This document shows, piece after piece, positions 34,597 to 46,965 of a stretch of 64,000 nucleotides of DNA. Within the stretch, counting starts at the first letter, position 1. Every line of letters starts with the position of its first letter. Both the position numbers and the translations under genes were made by a program. The stretch is from Bufo bufo (taxonomy: Eukaryota; Chordata; Amphibia; Anura; Bufonidae). The notes under the pieces are model-generated. The model did no database searches. It was not told where the DNA came from and worked only from the letters and a program-made list of their open reading frames with translations. The stretch is taken from assembly GCF_905171765.1 (NCBI RefSeq), contig NC_053392.1, positions 33,224,192-33,288,191 on the forward strand. The letters are read 5' to 3'.

Positions 34597-34796
34597 NNNN
34601 NNNNNNNNNNNNNNNNNNNNNNNNNNNNNNNNNNNNNNNNNNNNNNNNNNNNNNNNNNNNNNNNNNNNNNNNNNNNNNNNNNNNNNNNNNNNNNNNNNNN
34701 NNNNNNNNNNNNNNNNNNNNNNNNNNNNNNNNNNNNNNNNNNNNNNNNNNNNNNNNNNNNNNNNNNNNNNNNNNNNNNNNNNNNNNNNNNNNNNNN
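34597..34796. other. Assembly gap of 200 N
   Basis: Exactly 200 unknown bases, probably a placeholder length. The left side is minisatellite and the right side is retroelement coding sequence, so the array boundary and the 3' part of the retroelement are missing. Confidence 1.
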
Positions 34797-35392
34797 TGAT
34801 GAAGCGACTCGGGGTCGAACATCGGTTCGCCCAAATCATCCAACACAACCTCAGAACGGGTAGCAGCGGAAGTCGACGCCACCTCCTTGGCAGAGGAGGC
34901 CGCCGCAGCGGAGGCCGAAGGTCCCTGACCTGGGGGGGTGAGATCCTCATCTGTGCCGTAATCCAAATCCGCTAACTCCTCCTCGTCTGAAGCTCGTTCC
35001 GAGTCAGACAGGTCCGGTAATTGCGCTCTAGCGCATTTCCATGTCCGCGCCCGTTCTGCCTGGCGGGAAGAGGCCCTTTTCCGTGATCTAAGCACGGCTT
35101 CTGGGGTGGCAAGGTGCGCACCAGTCAAATTCCCCTGTAATACAGGGGGTTCAATAGAGGTAGGCTGCGGTACGGCAATGGGGTCTAGCAAGGGAGCACT
35201 AGCAGGACGTGCGGACATAGCCTGAACAATAGTCTGTGACAACACCGACGACATGGAGCCCATGGCTGCCACAATCGCGTCAGAAACTGATCGTTGCAGG
35301 GCAAGTGCCTGCGCATCAGTGTCAGTGGGGTGAAGTCCCACCGGAGAGCATGGGGGGCGACTGGCCGTAGGAGGTGGGGTAGGGGCAGACAT
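34797..35392 (-). pseudogene. DIRS-like gag N-terminal part, cut by the gap
   Basis: The minus-strand frame from ATG 35392 gives ~197 codons: a Pro/Ala/Ser-rich start, a basic patch (RSRKRASSRQAERARTWKCA), an acidic stretch (SDSERASDEEELADLDYG) and then LDDLGEPMFDPESLH at the gap. The last block resembles the start of the conserved gag region of vertebrate DIRS-group retroelements (recalled). The rest of the element would lie in or beyond the gap, so the assignment is tentative. Apparent continuation into minisatellite beyond the N run is an artefact. Confidence 0.5.
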
Positions 35393-36510
35393 GTCTGAGG
35401 TGAATGCCTAACTAAGCTAGCCTTGATGCCTAACTGGGGCAGCGTTGGGGCAAGATTAACCCAGGGGACCAGGTCTGATGTCACCTGAAGCGTTAGGAGC
35501 CGATGAGCCGAGGAGCAGGAGCGCAGGAGCCGCCGACCGTGCAGGGAGTCGGAACAAGTGACCGGAAGCCGGAACTGTGGAAGGACCGCCCCCGGAAGCC
35601 CACGCAATGCGATCGACCTCACCAAGATGGCCGGCCGATCGCAGAGGGCTTCCAAGATGGCCGCCGAGATCTCGCGAGATCTCGCGGCCGGCCGATCGCA
35701 GAGGGCTTCCAAGATGGCCGCCGAGATCTCGCGGCCGGCCGATCGCAGAGGGCTTACAAGATGGCCGCCGAGATCTCGCGAGATCTCGCGGCCGGCGATC
35801 ACAGAGGGCCAGCGAGATGGAAGGAAACGCCGGGAATGGCGCCGCCGAAATAGAGGGTGTGGCGCCAGCGCAGGTAGGAATGCATCTGGGGGGTGGGGAA
35901 GCAATGAGGCGAACGGCCATACTAAAATACCTCCAGCAGAGTCATATGAGGAATGAGCTAGGGAAGTTCTGGACACAAGTGGAGAACAAGGCTGGTTGTC
36001 AGGCTAGAACCTAGAAAACGCCTGTGTCCTAGGCTGTAACTCATCAAGCTGGGCATTCAGACTTCTGGACAAATGCAAGCCCAGAATTAAACGAACCCGG
36101 TTGGGGGGTGGGGAGGAGGGACGGAGGGAGAGGCTTAATGCGGTCGCATGAATATCCCCAAAGCGCGAGGATAAGCGCAGAGGTACATAAACCCCCCACC
36201 TGCAAAGCAAGACGCAAACGCAAGCGGAGCGCTGAGCAGCAAACAGGGTTAGTCACCCTGTGTACGCAGCTCAAAACTACAAGAGACAACAATACAGTAG
36301 CTAAAAACAGCAGAGAATAAATGATGTACTTAGCTTGGCAGCAGCAAAGAAAGAGGAAGTTACAGAGGAAGTGCGGCCTATTATAGGGGCCAGTGGGGAG
36401 GGACCTTGGTTGCTATGGTTCCTTGTATGTAAATTTTTTCTCTTTGCTGCTATTGGTGGTTCAGTAAAGAAGGAGAAAGCAATACGAAGCCTCCGTGTCT
36501 TGATGTAAAA
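35393..36510 (-). other. 5' region of the DIRS-like element
   Basis: About 1.1 kb of GC-rich DNA between the gag-like frame and the 97-bp satellite, with CpG-rich repeats at 35624-35830. The end near 36480-36507 (complement of AATACGAAGCCTCCGTGTCT) may be a terminal repeat. Overlapping long ORFs here on both strands are due to the repeats. Confidence 0.4.
35624..35830. promoter_or_regulatory. Tandem CpG-rich repeats with YY1-like and TCTCGCGAGA motifs
   Basis: Four AAGATGGCCG motifs (35624, 35654, 35711, 35758), three within CCGATCGCAGAGGGCTT-containing repeats, match the YY1 core. Two TCTCGCGAGA palindromes (35670-35679 and 35774-35783) match the known BANP-type promoter motif. They lie 230-440 bp upstream of the gag-like ATG, suggesting a promoter of the element. 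Function is inferred. Confidence 0.55.
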
Positions 36511-37601
36511 CTCAGGATCAGTACAGGATAAGTAATGCAATGTATGTACACAGTCACTGCACCAGCAGAATAGTGAGTGCAGCTCTGGAGTATAATGCAG
36601 GATGTAACTCAGGATCAGTACAGGATAAGTAATGTAATGTATGTACACAGTGACTGCACCGGCAGAATAGTGAGTGCAGCTCTGGAGTATAATGCAGGAT
36701 GTAACTCAGGATCAGTACAGGATAAGTAATGCAATGTATGTACACAGTCACTGCACCAGCAGAATAGTGAGTGCAGCTCTGGAGTATAATACAGGATGTA
36801 ACTCAGGATCAGTACAGGATAAGTAATGTAATGTATGTACACAGTGACTGCACCGGCAGAATAGTGAGTGCAGCTCTGGAGTATAATACAGGATGTAACT
36901 CAGGATCAGTACAGGATAAGTAATGTAATGTATGTACACAGTGACTGCACCAGCAGAATAGTGAGTGCAGCTCTGGAGTATAATACAGGATGTATCTCAG
37001 GATCAGTACAGGATAAGTAATGTAATGTATGTACACAGTGACTGCACCAGCAGAATAGTGAGTGCAGCTCTGGAGTATAATACAGGATGTAACTCAGGAT
37101 CAGTATAGGATAAGTAATGTAATGTATGTACACAGTGACTCCACCAGCAGAATAGTGAGTGCAGCTCTGGAGTATAATACAGGATGTAATTCAGGATCAG
37201 TACAGGATAAGTAATGTAATGTATGTACACAGTGACTGCACCAGCAGAATAGTGAGTACAGCTCTGGAGTATAATACAGGATGTAACTCAGGATCAGTAC
37301 AGGATAAGTAATGTATGTACACAGTGACTCCACCAGCAGAATAGTGAGTGCAGCTCTGGAGTATAATACAGGATGTAACACAGGATCAGTACTGGATAAG
37401 TAATGTATGTACACAGTGACTTCACCAGCAGAATAGTGAGTGCAGCTCTGGATTATAATACAGGATGTAACCCAGGATCAGTACAGGATAAGTAATGTCA
37501 TGTATGTACACAGTGACTGCACCAGCAGAATAGTGAGTGCAGCTCTGGAGTATAATACAGGATGTAACCCAGGATCAGTACAGGATAAGTAATGTCATGT
37601 A

Positions 37602-38520
37602 CAGTACAGACCAAAAGTTTGGACACACCTTCTCATTCAAAGAGTTTTCTTTATTTTCATGACTATGAAGGCATCAAAACTATGAATTAACACATGTGGA
37701 ATTATATACATAACAAACAAGTGTGAAACAACTGAAAATATGTCATATTCTAGGTTCTTCAAAGTAGCCACCTTTTGCTTTGATTACTGCTTTGCACACT
37801 CTTGGCATTCTCTTGATGAGCTTCAAGAGGTAGTCCCCTGAAATGGTCTTCCAACAGTCTTGAAGGAGTTCCCAGAGATGCTTAGCACTTGTTGGCCCTT
37901 TTGCCTTCACTCTGCGGTCCAGCTCTCCCCAAACCATCTCGATTGGGTTCAGGTCCGGTGACTGTGGAGGTCAGGTCATCTGGCGCAGCACCCCATCACT
38001 CTCCTTCATGGTCAAATAGCCCTTACTTACAAAGTTTTCCCAATTTTTCGGCTGACTGACTGACCTTCATTTCTTAAAGTAATGATGGCCACTCATTTTT
38101 CTTTACTTAGCTGCTTTTTTCTTGCCATAATACAAATTCTAACAGTCTATTCAGTAGGACTATCAGCTGTGTATCCACCTGACTTCTCCTCAACGCAACT
38201 GATGGTCCCAACCCCATTTATAAGGCAAGAAATCCCACTTATTAAACCTGACAGGGCACACCTGTGAAGTGAAAACCATTTCAGGGGACTACCTCTTGAA
38301 GCTCATCAAGAGAATGCCAAGAGTGTGCAAAGCAGTAATCAAAGCAAAAGGTGGCTACTTTGAAGAACCTAGAATATGACATATTTTCAGTTGTTTCACA
38401 CTTGTTTGTTATGTATATAATTCCACATGTGTTAATTCATAATTTTGATGCCTTCATAGTCATGAAAATAAAGAAAACTCTTTGAATGAGAAGGTGTGTC
38501 CAAACTTTTGGTCTGTACTG
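37602..38520 (-). mobile_element. Tc1/mariner deletion derivative (copy 2) in the satellite
   Basis: Ends and structure as at 9682-10620 but in opposite orientation; TA lies outside both ends. The satellite unit resumes directly after the right end (TATGTACACAGTGACTGCAC). Confidence 0.88.
37743..37975 (-). pseudogene. Tc1 transposase C-terminal fragment (copy 2)
   Basis: Contains IEMVWGELDRRVK...GGYFEEPRI. Where copy 1 has ATG ACC TGG, this copy has ATG ACC TGA near 37970, so the Trp codon is a stop. Confidence 0.8.
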
Positions 38521-39713
38521 TATGTACACAGTGACTGCACCAGCAGAATAGTGAGTGCAGCTCTGGAGTATAATACAGGATGTTACTCAGGATCAGTACA
38601 GGATAAGTAATTTATGTATACAGTGACTGCACCAGCAGAATAGTGAGTGCAGCTCTGGAGTATAATACAGAATGTTACTCAGGATCAGTACAGGATAAGT
38701 AATGTATGTACACAGTGACTGCACCAGTAGAATAGGGAGTGCAGCTCTGGAGTATAATACAGGATGTAACTCAGGATCAGTACAGGATAAGTAATGTATG
38801 TACACAGTGACTGCACCGGCAGAATAGTGAGTGCAGCTCTGCAGTATAATACAGGATATAACTCAGGATTAGTACAGGATAAGTAATGTAATGTATGTAC
38901 ACAGTGACTGCACCAGCAGAATAGTGAGTGCAGCTCTGGAGTATAATACAGGATGTAACAGGATCAGTACAGGATAAGTAATGTATGTACACAGTGACTG
39001 CACCAGCAGAATAGTGAGTGCAGCTCTGGAGTATAATACAGGATGTAACTCAGGATCAGTACAGGATAAGTAATGTATGTATGTATGTACACAGTGACTG
39101 CACCAGCAGAATAGTGAGTGCAGCTCTGGAGTATAAAACAGGATGTAACTCAGGATCAGTACAGGATAAGTAATGTAATGTATGTACACAGTGACTGCAC
39201 CAGCAGAATAGTGAGTGCAGCTCTGGAGTATAATACAGGATGTAACTCAGGATCAGTACAGGATAAGTAATGTAATGTATGTACACAGTGACTCCACCAG
39301 CAGAATAGTGAATGCAGCTCTGGAGTATCATACAGGATGTGACTTAGGATCAGTACAGGATAAGTAATGTAATGTATGTACACAGTGACTGCACCAGCAG
39401 AATAGTGAGTGCAGCTCTGGAGTATAATACAGGATCTAACTCGGGATCAGTACAGGATAAGTAATGTATGTACACAGTCACTCCACCAGCAGAATAGTGA
39501 GTGCAGCGCTGGAGTATAATACAGGATGTAACTCAGGATCAGTACAGGATAAGTAATGTAATGTATGTACACAGTGACTGCACCAGCAGAATAGTGAGTG
39601 CAGCTCTGGAGTATAATACAGGATGTAACTGAGGATCAGTACAGGATAAGTAATGTAATGTATGTACACAGTGACTCCACCAGCAGAATAGTGAGTACAG
39701 CTCTGGAGTATAA

Positions 39714-40702
39714 GGCTGCGTTCACACGGGCGAGATTTCCGCGCGGGTGCAATGCGGTAGGTGAACACATTGCACCCGCACTGAATCTGGACCCATTCAT
39801 TTCAATGGGGCTGTTCAGATGAGCGATGATTTTCACGCATCACTTATGCGTTGCGTGAAAATCGCAGCATGCTCTATATTCTGTGTTTTTCACGCAACGC
39901 AGGCCCCATAGAAGTGAATGGGGTTGCGTGAAAATCGCATGCATCCGCAAGCAAGTGCGGATGCGGTGCGATTTTCACGCACGGTTGCTAGGTGACTGTC
40001 TATACACTGTATTATTTTCCCTTATAACATGGTTATAAGGGAAAATAATAGCATTCTGATTACAGAATGCATAGTAGGTGATCAGTTGAGGGGTAAAAAA
40101 ATAAATAAAAATTAACTCACCTTCTCCGTTTGTTCGCGTAGTTCTCCCGGTCTTCAGTTCTTTAAAAAGATGAACTATGGGCTAAAGGACCTTTGATGAC
40201 GTAAGATCACATGCTCCAATCACATGGTCCATCACCGTGGTGATGGACCCTGTGATTGGAGCATGTGATCTGACGTCACCAAAGGTCCTTTAGCCCATAG
40301 TTCATCTTTTTAAAGAACTGAAGACCGGGAGAACTACGCGAACAAACGGAGAAGGTGAGTTAATTTTTTTTTTTTTTTAACCCTCAATCGATCACCTACT
40401 ATGCATTCTGTAATCAGAATGCTATTATTTTCCCTTATAACCATGTTATAAGGGAAAATAATAACATCTACACAACACCGAACCCAAACCTGAACTTCTG
40501 TGAAGAAGTTCGGGTCTGGGTACCACAGTCGGTTTTTTATCACGCGCGTGCAAAACACATTGCACACGCGCGATAAAAACTGAACATCGGAACGCAATCG
40601 CAGTCAAAACTGACTGCAATTGCATTCCTACTCGCGCGGGTTTGCCGCAACACACCGGGGCGCATCCGGAACTAATCCGGACACGCTCGTGTGAACCCAG
40701 CC
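39714..40702. mobile_element. ~1-kb foldback element, PIF/Harbinger-like ends, in the satellite
   Basis: Ends GGCTGCGTTCACACG and complement (...CGTGTGAACCCAGCC), with a 3-bp duplication TAA at 39711-39713 and 40703-40705 that restores the satellite unit when removed. Most of the element is one palindrome centred near 40236 (ACCGTGGTGAT), with arms including TTCTCCCGGTCTTCAGTTCT. The TAA duplication suits PIF/Harbinger. No transposase frame. Confidence 0.85.
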
Positions 40703-41250
40703 TAATACAGGATGTGACTTAGGATCAGTACAGGATAAGTAATGTAATGTACACAGTGACTGCACCAGCAGAATAGTGAGTGCAGCTCTGGAGTATAATA
40801 CAGGATGTAACTCAGGATCAGTACAGGATAAAAAATGTATGTACACAGTGACTGCACCAGCAGAATAGTGAGTGCAGCTCTGGATTATAATACAGGATGT
40901 AACTCAGGATCAGTACAGGATAAGTAATGTAATGTATGTACACAGTGACTCCACCAGCAGAATAGTGAGTGCAGCTCTGGAGTATAATACAGGATGTAAC
41001 TCAGGATCAGTACAGGATAAGTAATGTATGTACACAGTCACTCCACCAGCAGAATAGTGAGTGCAGCTCTGGAGTATAATACAGGATGTAACTCAGGATC
41101 AGTACAGGATAAGTAATGTATGTACACAGTGACTCCACCAGCAGAATAGTGAGTGCAGCTCTGGAGTATAATACAGGATGTAACTCAGGATCAGTACAGG
41201 ATAAGTAATGTAATGTACACAGTGACTCCACCAGCAGAATAGTGAGTGCA

Positions 41251-41568
41251 GTGATTCTCTTATTGTTGTCAGATCTAGGACATTTTTGGTCTCTGAGAAT
41301 AAATGAATGTCTGTGGCAGACCATAGATATTACCCTTTCAGCAGAATCCACCAAAACATCAGTTTCTGGCAACAAATCTGCAGCTAAGCTTATAAATGTA
41401 ACAGGCCTTTAAGTCAGGAGGGAGAAAAAGCACAGACAAATCCAGCACCTCCGATTAAAATCCATTCATTTTTCTTGTTTACATGTTAAGAACACGTGGT
41501 GAGCATCTATAGCGAGGACAATCACCTGTTGCTTTTTGAACTCTTAGCAGTTCTTAGTAGCAATAATC
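41251..41568. other. Unassigned sequence between satellite and nested elements
   Basis: About 320 bp after the last satellite unit with no recognisable gene or element. Confidence 0.4.
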
Positions 41569-42478
41569 TTAAAGGGGTTGTGTGATCTCATACATTGGGG
41601 GAATATCACTAGGATGTGCCGCCAATGTCTGATAGGGGCAGGTCTCCCCTCTGGGACCCACAGCTATCTGTAAAACGGAGCCCGAGAAGTAAAGGAAAGC
41701 AGCGCGCTCAGCTGTTTTCGGCAGTCCCATTGAAAGGATTGGAGGGCAACCGTGCATGTGCGGTCTGCTCTGCTTCACTTTGCGGACTCCGTTCTAAAGA
41801 CAGGTGCAGGTTAGTGTTGAGTGAACCCGAACTGCAAAGTTTGGGTCCGTACCGAACTTTGCAAGTTCGGGTACCCGGATTCGAACCCGAACTTTGCAGC
41901 AAAAGTTTGGGTTCGAGGTCGGTGTTCGGGCATTTAATAAAGCTTGTTGAATGGCAGCCAATCAACAAGCTTTTAAGCTGTGGGCACTTAGAAGTCATCA
42001 CAGCCATGCGTAGTAATGGCATGGCTGTGATTGGCTGGTGCATCATGTGACCCAGCCTCTATACAAGCTGAATCACGTGTAGCACCGCCCATCAGCTCTG
42101 AGTAGTCCAGGGACAGGAAGCAGCTGAAGTGAGGGAAAGTGTTAGGAATCTCATCTGGCTATTTATTCTTTCAAAGATATTTTTTATTGAAATTTTTTCT
42201 TAGTGTAAAGTACACTTAAACATAAAGGTAGGTTATGATTTTACAAACATTAATAAAATATTTGCTTGCTGTGTAGTTACAACATGTTATTGACAATGTA
42301 GTAGGAGTTAATCTTAGATACACATATCTTTGTTTCAACATGTTTACAGAAAGGAAAATAACATGAAACATTTACCATGTAATATGGTAGAACTCAACAT
42401 TTGAGCCTCTGGATATTATTTTATTAGCATTAGAGTAAGTGGCTCATTTAACAGGTATCAATACAAATTCAAACTTAA

Positions 42479-42929
42479 AGGGAACCTGTCACCAGTTTTA
42501 TGGTGTCCTAACTAAGGGCAACATAAATAAGTGACTGATTCTCTTAGCACAATGTTGGGTCACTTTCTTTAATTGACCCAGTCAATCTGCCAACATCTTG
42601 TATTGAAAAGCTCCAGCTGATAATGATGAGTCATGAATATTCATGAGCTCCTGACTCTCCCCGCCCACCTGCTGCTGAATGGCAGTTTGTTTCCATAGGA
42701 ACCAGCAGCAGGTGGGCAGGGGAGTGGCTATAGCTCTGAATTAAATATACGCTGGACTCAATGACATCACGCTGGACTCAAATCAGCTCATAGGCATGCG
42801 GCATCTTTGTGTATATTATGAGATAACCATCTCTCACGCCAGTAAGTGAATACATCTAAGGTACTTTTTAGTTAATGATTGTATATAATTAATTAGATTA
42901 TAATCAAATATCCACATGACAGGTTCCCT
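42479..42929. mobile_element. T2-type MITE inside the second L1
   Basis: TTAA at 42475-42478 and 42930-42933 bracket AGGGAACCTGTCACC and ...TGACAGGTTCCCT, a clear inverted repeat. Non-coding, 451 bp. Confidence 0.85.
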
Positions 42930-43368
42930 TTAAGGGTAGAGTTTCTCCTCGGCTTCAAGGAAAGAGTCTTGGGTGAAGAAAGGTTTTGTTATGTGTAAAT
43001 GGTGACGGAGATCCGAGTCATGTGTTTAAGTTTTGTTTGGAAAGTGTGATAACCAGCAGTTCCAGCCCTTTTTGCATTTTTGCCCATTTCCGAGTTGCCA
43101 GGCAAAAGCTTGTTCTGCGGTATAATTGTTTGACACTGCAGAGATAATTTCATTTATCCCTGGAATATATGATGTTTTCCAAGATTTGGCTATGAGAAGT
43201 CTTGTAGCGATTGCAGTGTGGCATATCGGAAATCTTCAAATTTTCTAGACCAATATTCAGTAGAATCAGATCTGGGGTAAGGATATTCTTTTTCCCTGTT
43301 AGTAAGAACAGGAGACTTTCCAGATCTTTGCCCAGTTTTTTCAGTCTGGGACAGGACCAGAATATATG

Positions 43369-46300
43369 TTAAATCGTCTTCCCCCCCCTACAGTTTCTCC
43401 AGCATTGGTCAGAATGGTCTGGGTATATGTCGTGAAGTTTTTTGGGTGTGAAGTACCATCTAGAGTGCATCTTGTATATTTGCTCTCTATGCGAAATGCA
43501 AGTAGTTGCTTTGCGGGTAATGTTACATGCTGCCTCCCACTCTTTAGGGTGAATAGTTTTTCCAAGTTCGATCTCCCATTTGCTGTGTGGGTGTAAAGCA
43601 GCAAATTGGGAGTCTTTATTGTATATGTCGTATAATTCTTTAGTGGGTTCTTTCTTGTTTTGGCTTGGTTTCGTGATTAAGTCCGATATGTTGTTAGGGA
43701 GCCAGGTTTCTTGTGTAGGGAACTTGTTAAGGTGTTTCGTGAGTTTTTGATAGGTTTTTATTTCTTCAGGGGCTAAGTTATATTGGATTTTTAGGGATTC
43801 AAAGCTTTTAATTTTCCCGTTGTCCATAACGTTGTGTATGAATGATATTCCCTTATCTGACCAAACCGAAAGAGAGTTTAGTCCAGTATAAGAGTGTAAT
43901 GATGAAAGGGGAATTTTGTGAGCGATCATTTGTCTTTGGTCAATGTGCGAAAATTCTTAGGGCGATACCTCCATGGATCATTCTCTTATTAAGTATGTAT
44001 GCGGCTATTCTGGGTCTTTTTTTGTTCCATATGAAACTGGACATTTGAGATTGGAATTTTGTTAGATACGATTTGGGAATGGAAATTGGTAACACCCTAA
44101 GTAGGTAGGATAGTTTTGGAAGAATAAACATCTTATACAATGTTAGTCTGCCAAACCAGCTCCAACCAGATCTTAGATAGTTATCTAATTCTTTTTTTAT
44201 GTTCTCTAAAGCTTTTGGCGATGTTTTCTGATATAATAGTTTTGTTGTCATGTGCTAGTTCTACTCCTAAATATGTTATTGATTTGTCATTCCAAGTATA
44301 TGGGAATTTTTGTTTTAATCTTTCTCTGACTTGTGTGGAAAGATTGAATCCATAAATGTGTGATTTGGATACGTTTACTTTGTGATATGATATTTTGCTG
44401 TATTTTTCCAATTCTAGTTGGAGGTTGGGCAGGGAAGTTTCGGGTTTGGTAAGAGAAAGTAATACGTCGTCCGCAAACAGGTTTATTTTGTTTTTCAAGT
44501 CCTGCAGAGGTTATGCCTGTGATGTCTTAATTTTTTTCTTATTTGTTCTGCTAATGGTTCTATGGTAAGCACAAATAGTAGGGGTGACAACGGGCACCCC
44601 TGCCTAGTGCCGTTTGTGATGTCAAAATGGTCTGAAAGTACATCGTTGCATAGAACCTTGGCTGAAGGAGCTGAATACATAGAGAGGACTGCTTTGATGT
44701 ATGGGTCAGGGAGTTAAAAAAAATTTAGTACCTCCTTCATGTATACCCAATGTACCCGGTCAAAGGCCTTCTCCGCGTCTAAAGAACAGAGAGGGCACCT
44801 TATTTTGATTGGCTTTGACCATTAAGTTCAAGACCTTTCTAGTTCCATCTTCTGCCTGTCTCCCGAGAGTAAACCCAATTTGATCTTGATTTATCAGAGT
44901 TGGCATGGAGTTTTTTTTAAACTTTCTGCTAATATTTTAGCATAAAATTTTATTTCCTCATTTAGTAAGGATATGGGGTGTAGATTACCTGGGCAGTCTG
45001 GGTTTTTCCCGGGTTTAGGGAGAGTTATGATATTTGCGGCTAACATTTCTTTGGGAAAGACTCCTGTCGTGAATGCTTTATTAAAGGCTGAGGTGAAGTT
45101 GGGTGTTAGCAATTCTTCAAAAAGTTGATAGAATTCAGATGTGAACCCATCAGGGCCAGGTGACTTTCTAATTTTTTGTTTTTTTAATGGTTTTTTTGAA
45201 CTCTAATTCTGTGATGGGTTCTGCCAATTTGGTTTTATCGGCAGGGTCTACATGGGGTAATGTGCAGTTATCTAGATATTTTTTTTATCTCTTCTAGAGG
45301 TGGATGTGTAGTTGATTTGTCTGTCTGTAAATTGTATAAAGATTTGTAGTAATCAGCAATTTTGTTAAAGATTTCTATTGGATTGGAGGTAATGGTTCGT
45401 TTTTAGGTGGTGAATTCTATTTTTTGTCCTTATTCCTTTTGCTTTTATGGACATTAATCTGGTAGGTTTGTTAAAGTCTGTGTAGTAGTTTATTTTTGTT
45501 TTGTTGGCTTTTTTGATAAATTGGCCCACTAAAAGCTTATGCAGTTTAATTTTTTCTTCTCTCAGGGTCAATTGTGTTGTGATGGATGTGTTCGTTTTGT
45601 GTTGTTTTTCCAATTTTTTTATGTTATCTAGAGTTTTTTTTAGATTTATGTTATTTTGTTTATTGTATTTCGCTGACTGCTGAATTAATATGCCTCTGAT
45701 ATAGGCTTTTGCTGCTGTCCAAGTTGTTAATGGGTTGTCAACCGAGGGGTTATTTATTTTGAAAAATTCTTGGATTAAATCTTTAATTTTTTTGTTAATC
45801 TCTGAGTGGGACATCACGAAGGTGTTGTTTCTCCAAATGTAATAATTAGTTGGATAGAGTTTTTTTTTTATTGTTAGTGTCACTGGAGCATGATCCGACC
45901 AGGTTATATTGCCTATCGAACATGAGATAATGTCACGGAGGGTTAAAGCCTGTGTGATAAACATGTTGATGCGTGAATATGAGTTCCTACTTGCTGAGTA
46001 GTAGGAATAGTCTCTTTCTTGGTTGTGAAGGCATCGCCATACGTCGTATAGTTCTTCCTCTGTTTAATGGTAATCCTGTTTTTTCTAGGGTGGTTAGTTG
46101 CTTCTATATGTGCTTCGTTTACTGCGTTAATGTCTCCGCAAATGATTAGTGTGCCTTTTTTAATTCTAGTTATTTGTTTAATGACTTTTTTTAAAAAGTT
46201 GACTTGTCCTGTGTTTGGTGCATATAAATTAGCTATTGTCAGGATTTTGTTGTTGAGTTCGCAAACAGTAATAATGTATCTCCCTTTCATGTCAATGACT

Positions 46301-46551
46301 GAATCTAGTAGTTTTAATGTAACTGAGTTTTTGATGGCTGTTAGGACGCCTGCAGTTTTTTTTTCATTTGTTACTATAAATGTATGTGAAAAGTTTGGGA
46401 TTTTTAGGTCAGGATGGTTATCTTTTTTGAAGTGTGTCTCTTGGATGCAGAGAACATCTGGATTAGTTAATTTTATTTCCTTTTTCAGAAAATACCTTTT
46501 ATGTGGACTGTTTAGTCCTCTTACGTTTAAACTAGTGAAAGTGAGAGACAT
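43369..46551 (-). pseudogene. L1 ORF2 remnant, multiple frameshifts
   Basis: Endonuclease part from 46551: SLNVRGLNSPHK, IQETHF, NLYAPN, ICGDINAV, and after a frame change SDHAP near 45900. RT pieces: PISLLNEEIKFYAKILA (~45000), [14 protein letters not shown] (~44600), LFADDVLLSLTKP (~44475, catalytic box kept) and a C-terminal part to 43369. At least five frame changes; not functional. Confidence 0.88.
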
Positions 46552-46965
46552 TTTCGTTCCCTACGTTACACCGCGGAATCAGGAATTAGGGTCAGCAATG
46601 TAACGGGTGGAAATTTGTGTCGTGAGTCTGTTTGTGTGGTGTATGCAGACTCTTACCGTTCAAGATGAGAGGGAGAGTTGTTAAAAGTTGAGGCCGAGGA
46701 GGTATAAAACTCGCTGGTGTGCCCTGTTGGTCAAAGTAAATTAAACAATTAAAACAAACTTAAAAGGAAAAACAATACAGTTACTAAGTAGAGTAAAGTA
46801 TAGGTTTTTAGAGGTGTAGCTGAATGCTACCTGGTTTAGGAGGCAAGAATAGATTAAAAAGAAATTAGGGATTTGTGAGAGGGATGAAGGGATAGAGAGG
46901 AATGTGAGGAGAGTTTAGCTTCTGTTAGATAAGGTAGGACAGGGTTTCCTTCAAAGGAAAAAAAA

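Larger units (their letters stand above)
36511..41250. repeat. ~97-bp satellite array
   Basis: Units of about 90-97 bp (GACTGCACCAGCAGAATAGT, GAGTGCAGCTCTGGAGTATA, ATACAGGATGTAACTCAGGA, TCAGTACAGGATAAGTAATG) repeat with little divergence. Interrupted at 37602-38520 by a Tc1 derivative and at 39714-40702 by a foldback element. The unit is the reverse complement of that at 13.9-14.2 kb. ORFs of 62-122 codons on the minus strand are repeat translations. Confidence 0.96.

Noticed and set aside
34511..35392. Single 293-codon ORF across the N gap
   Set aside because: The part beyond the gap is minisatellite translation; only 34797-35392 is real sequence of the gag-like frame.
35185..36014. Long overlapping ORFs on both strands (116-263 codons)
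   Set aside because: GC-rich direct repeats lacking stops; overlapping frames on both strands and no recognisable domain.
36554..41375. Minus-strand ORFs of 62-122 codons (SCTDPELHPVLYSRAALTIL type)
   Set aside because: Translations of the ~97-bp satellite, not conserved proteins.
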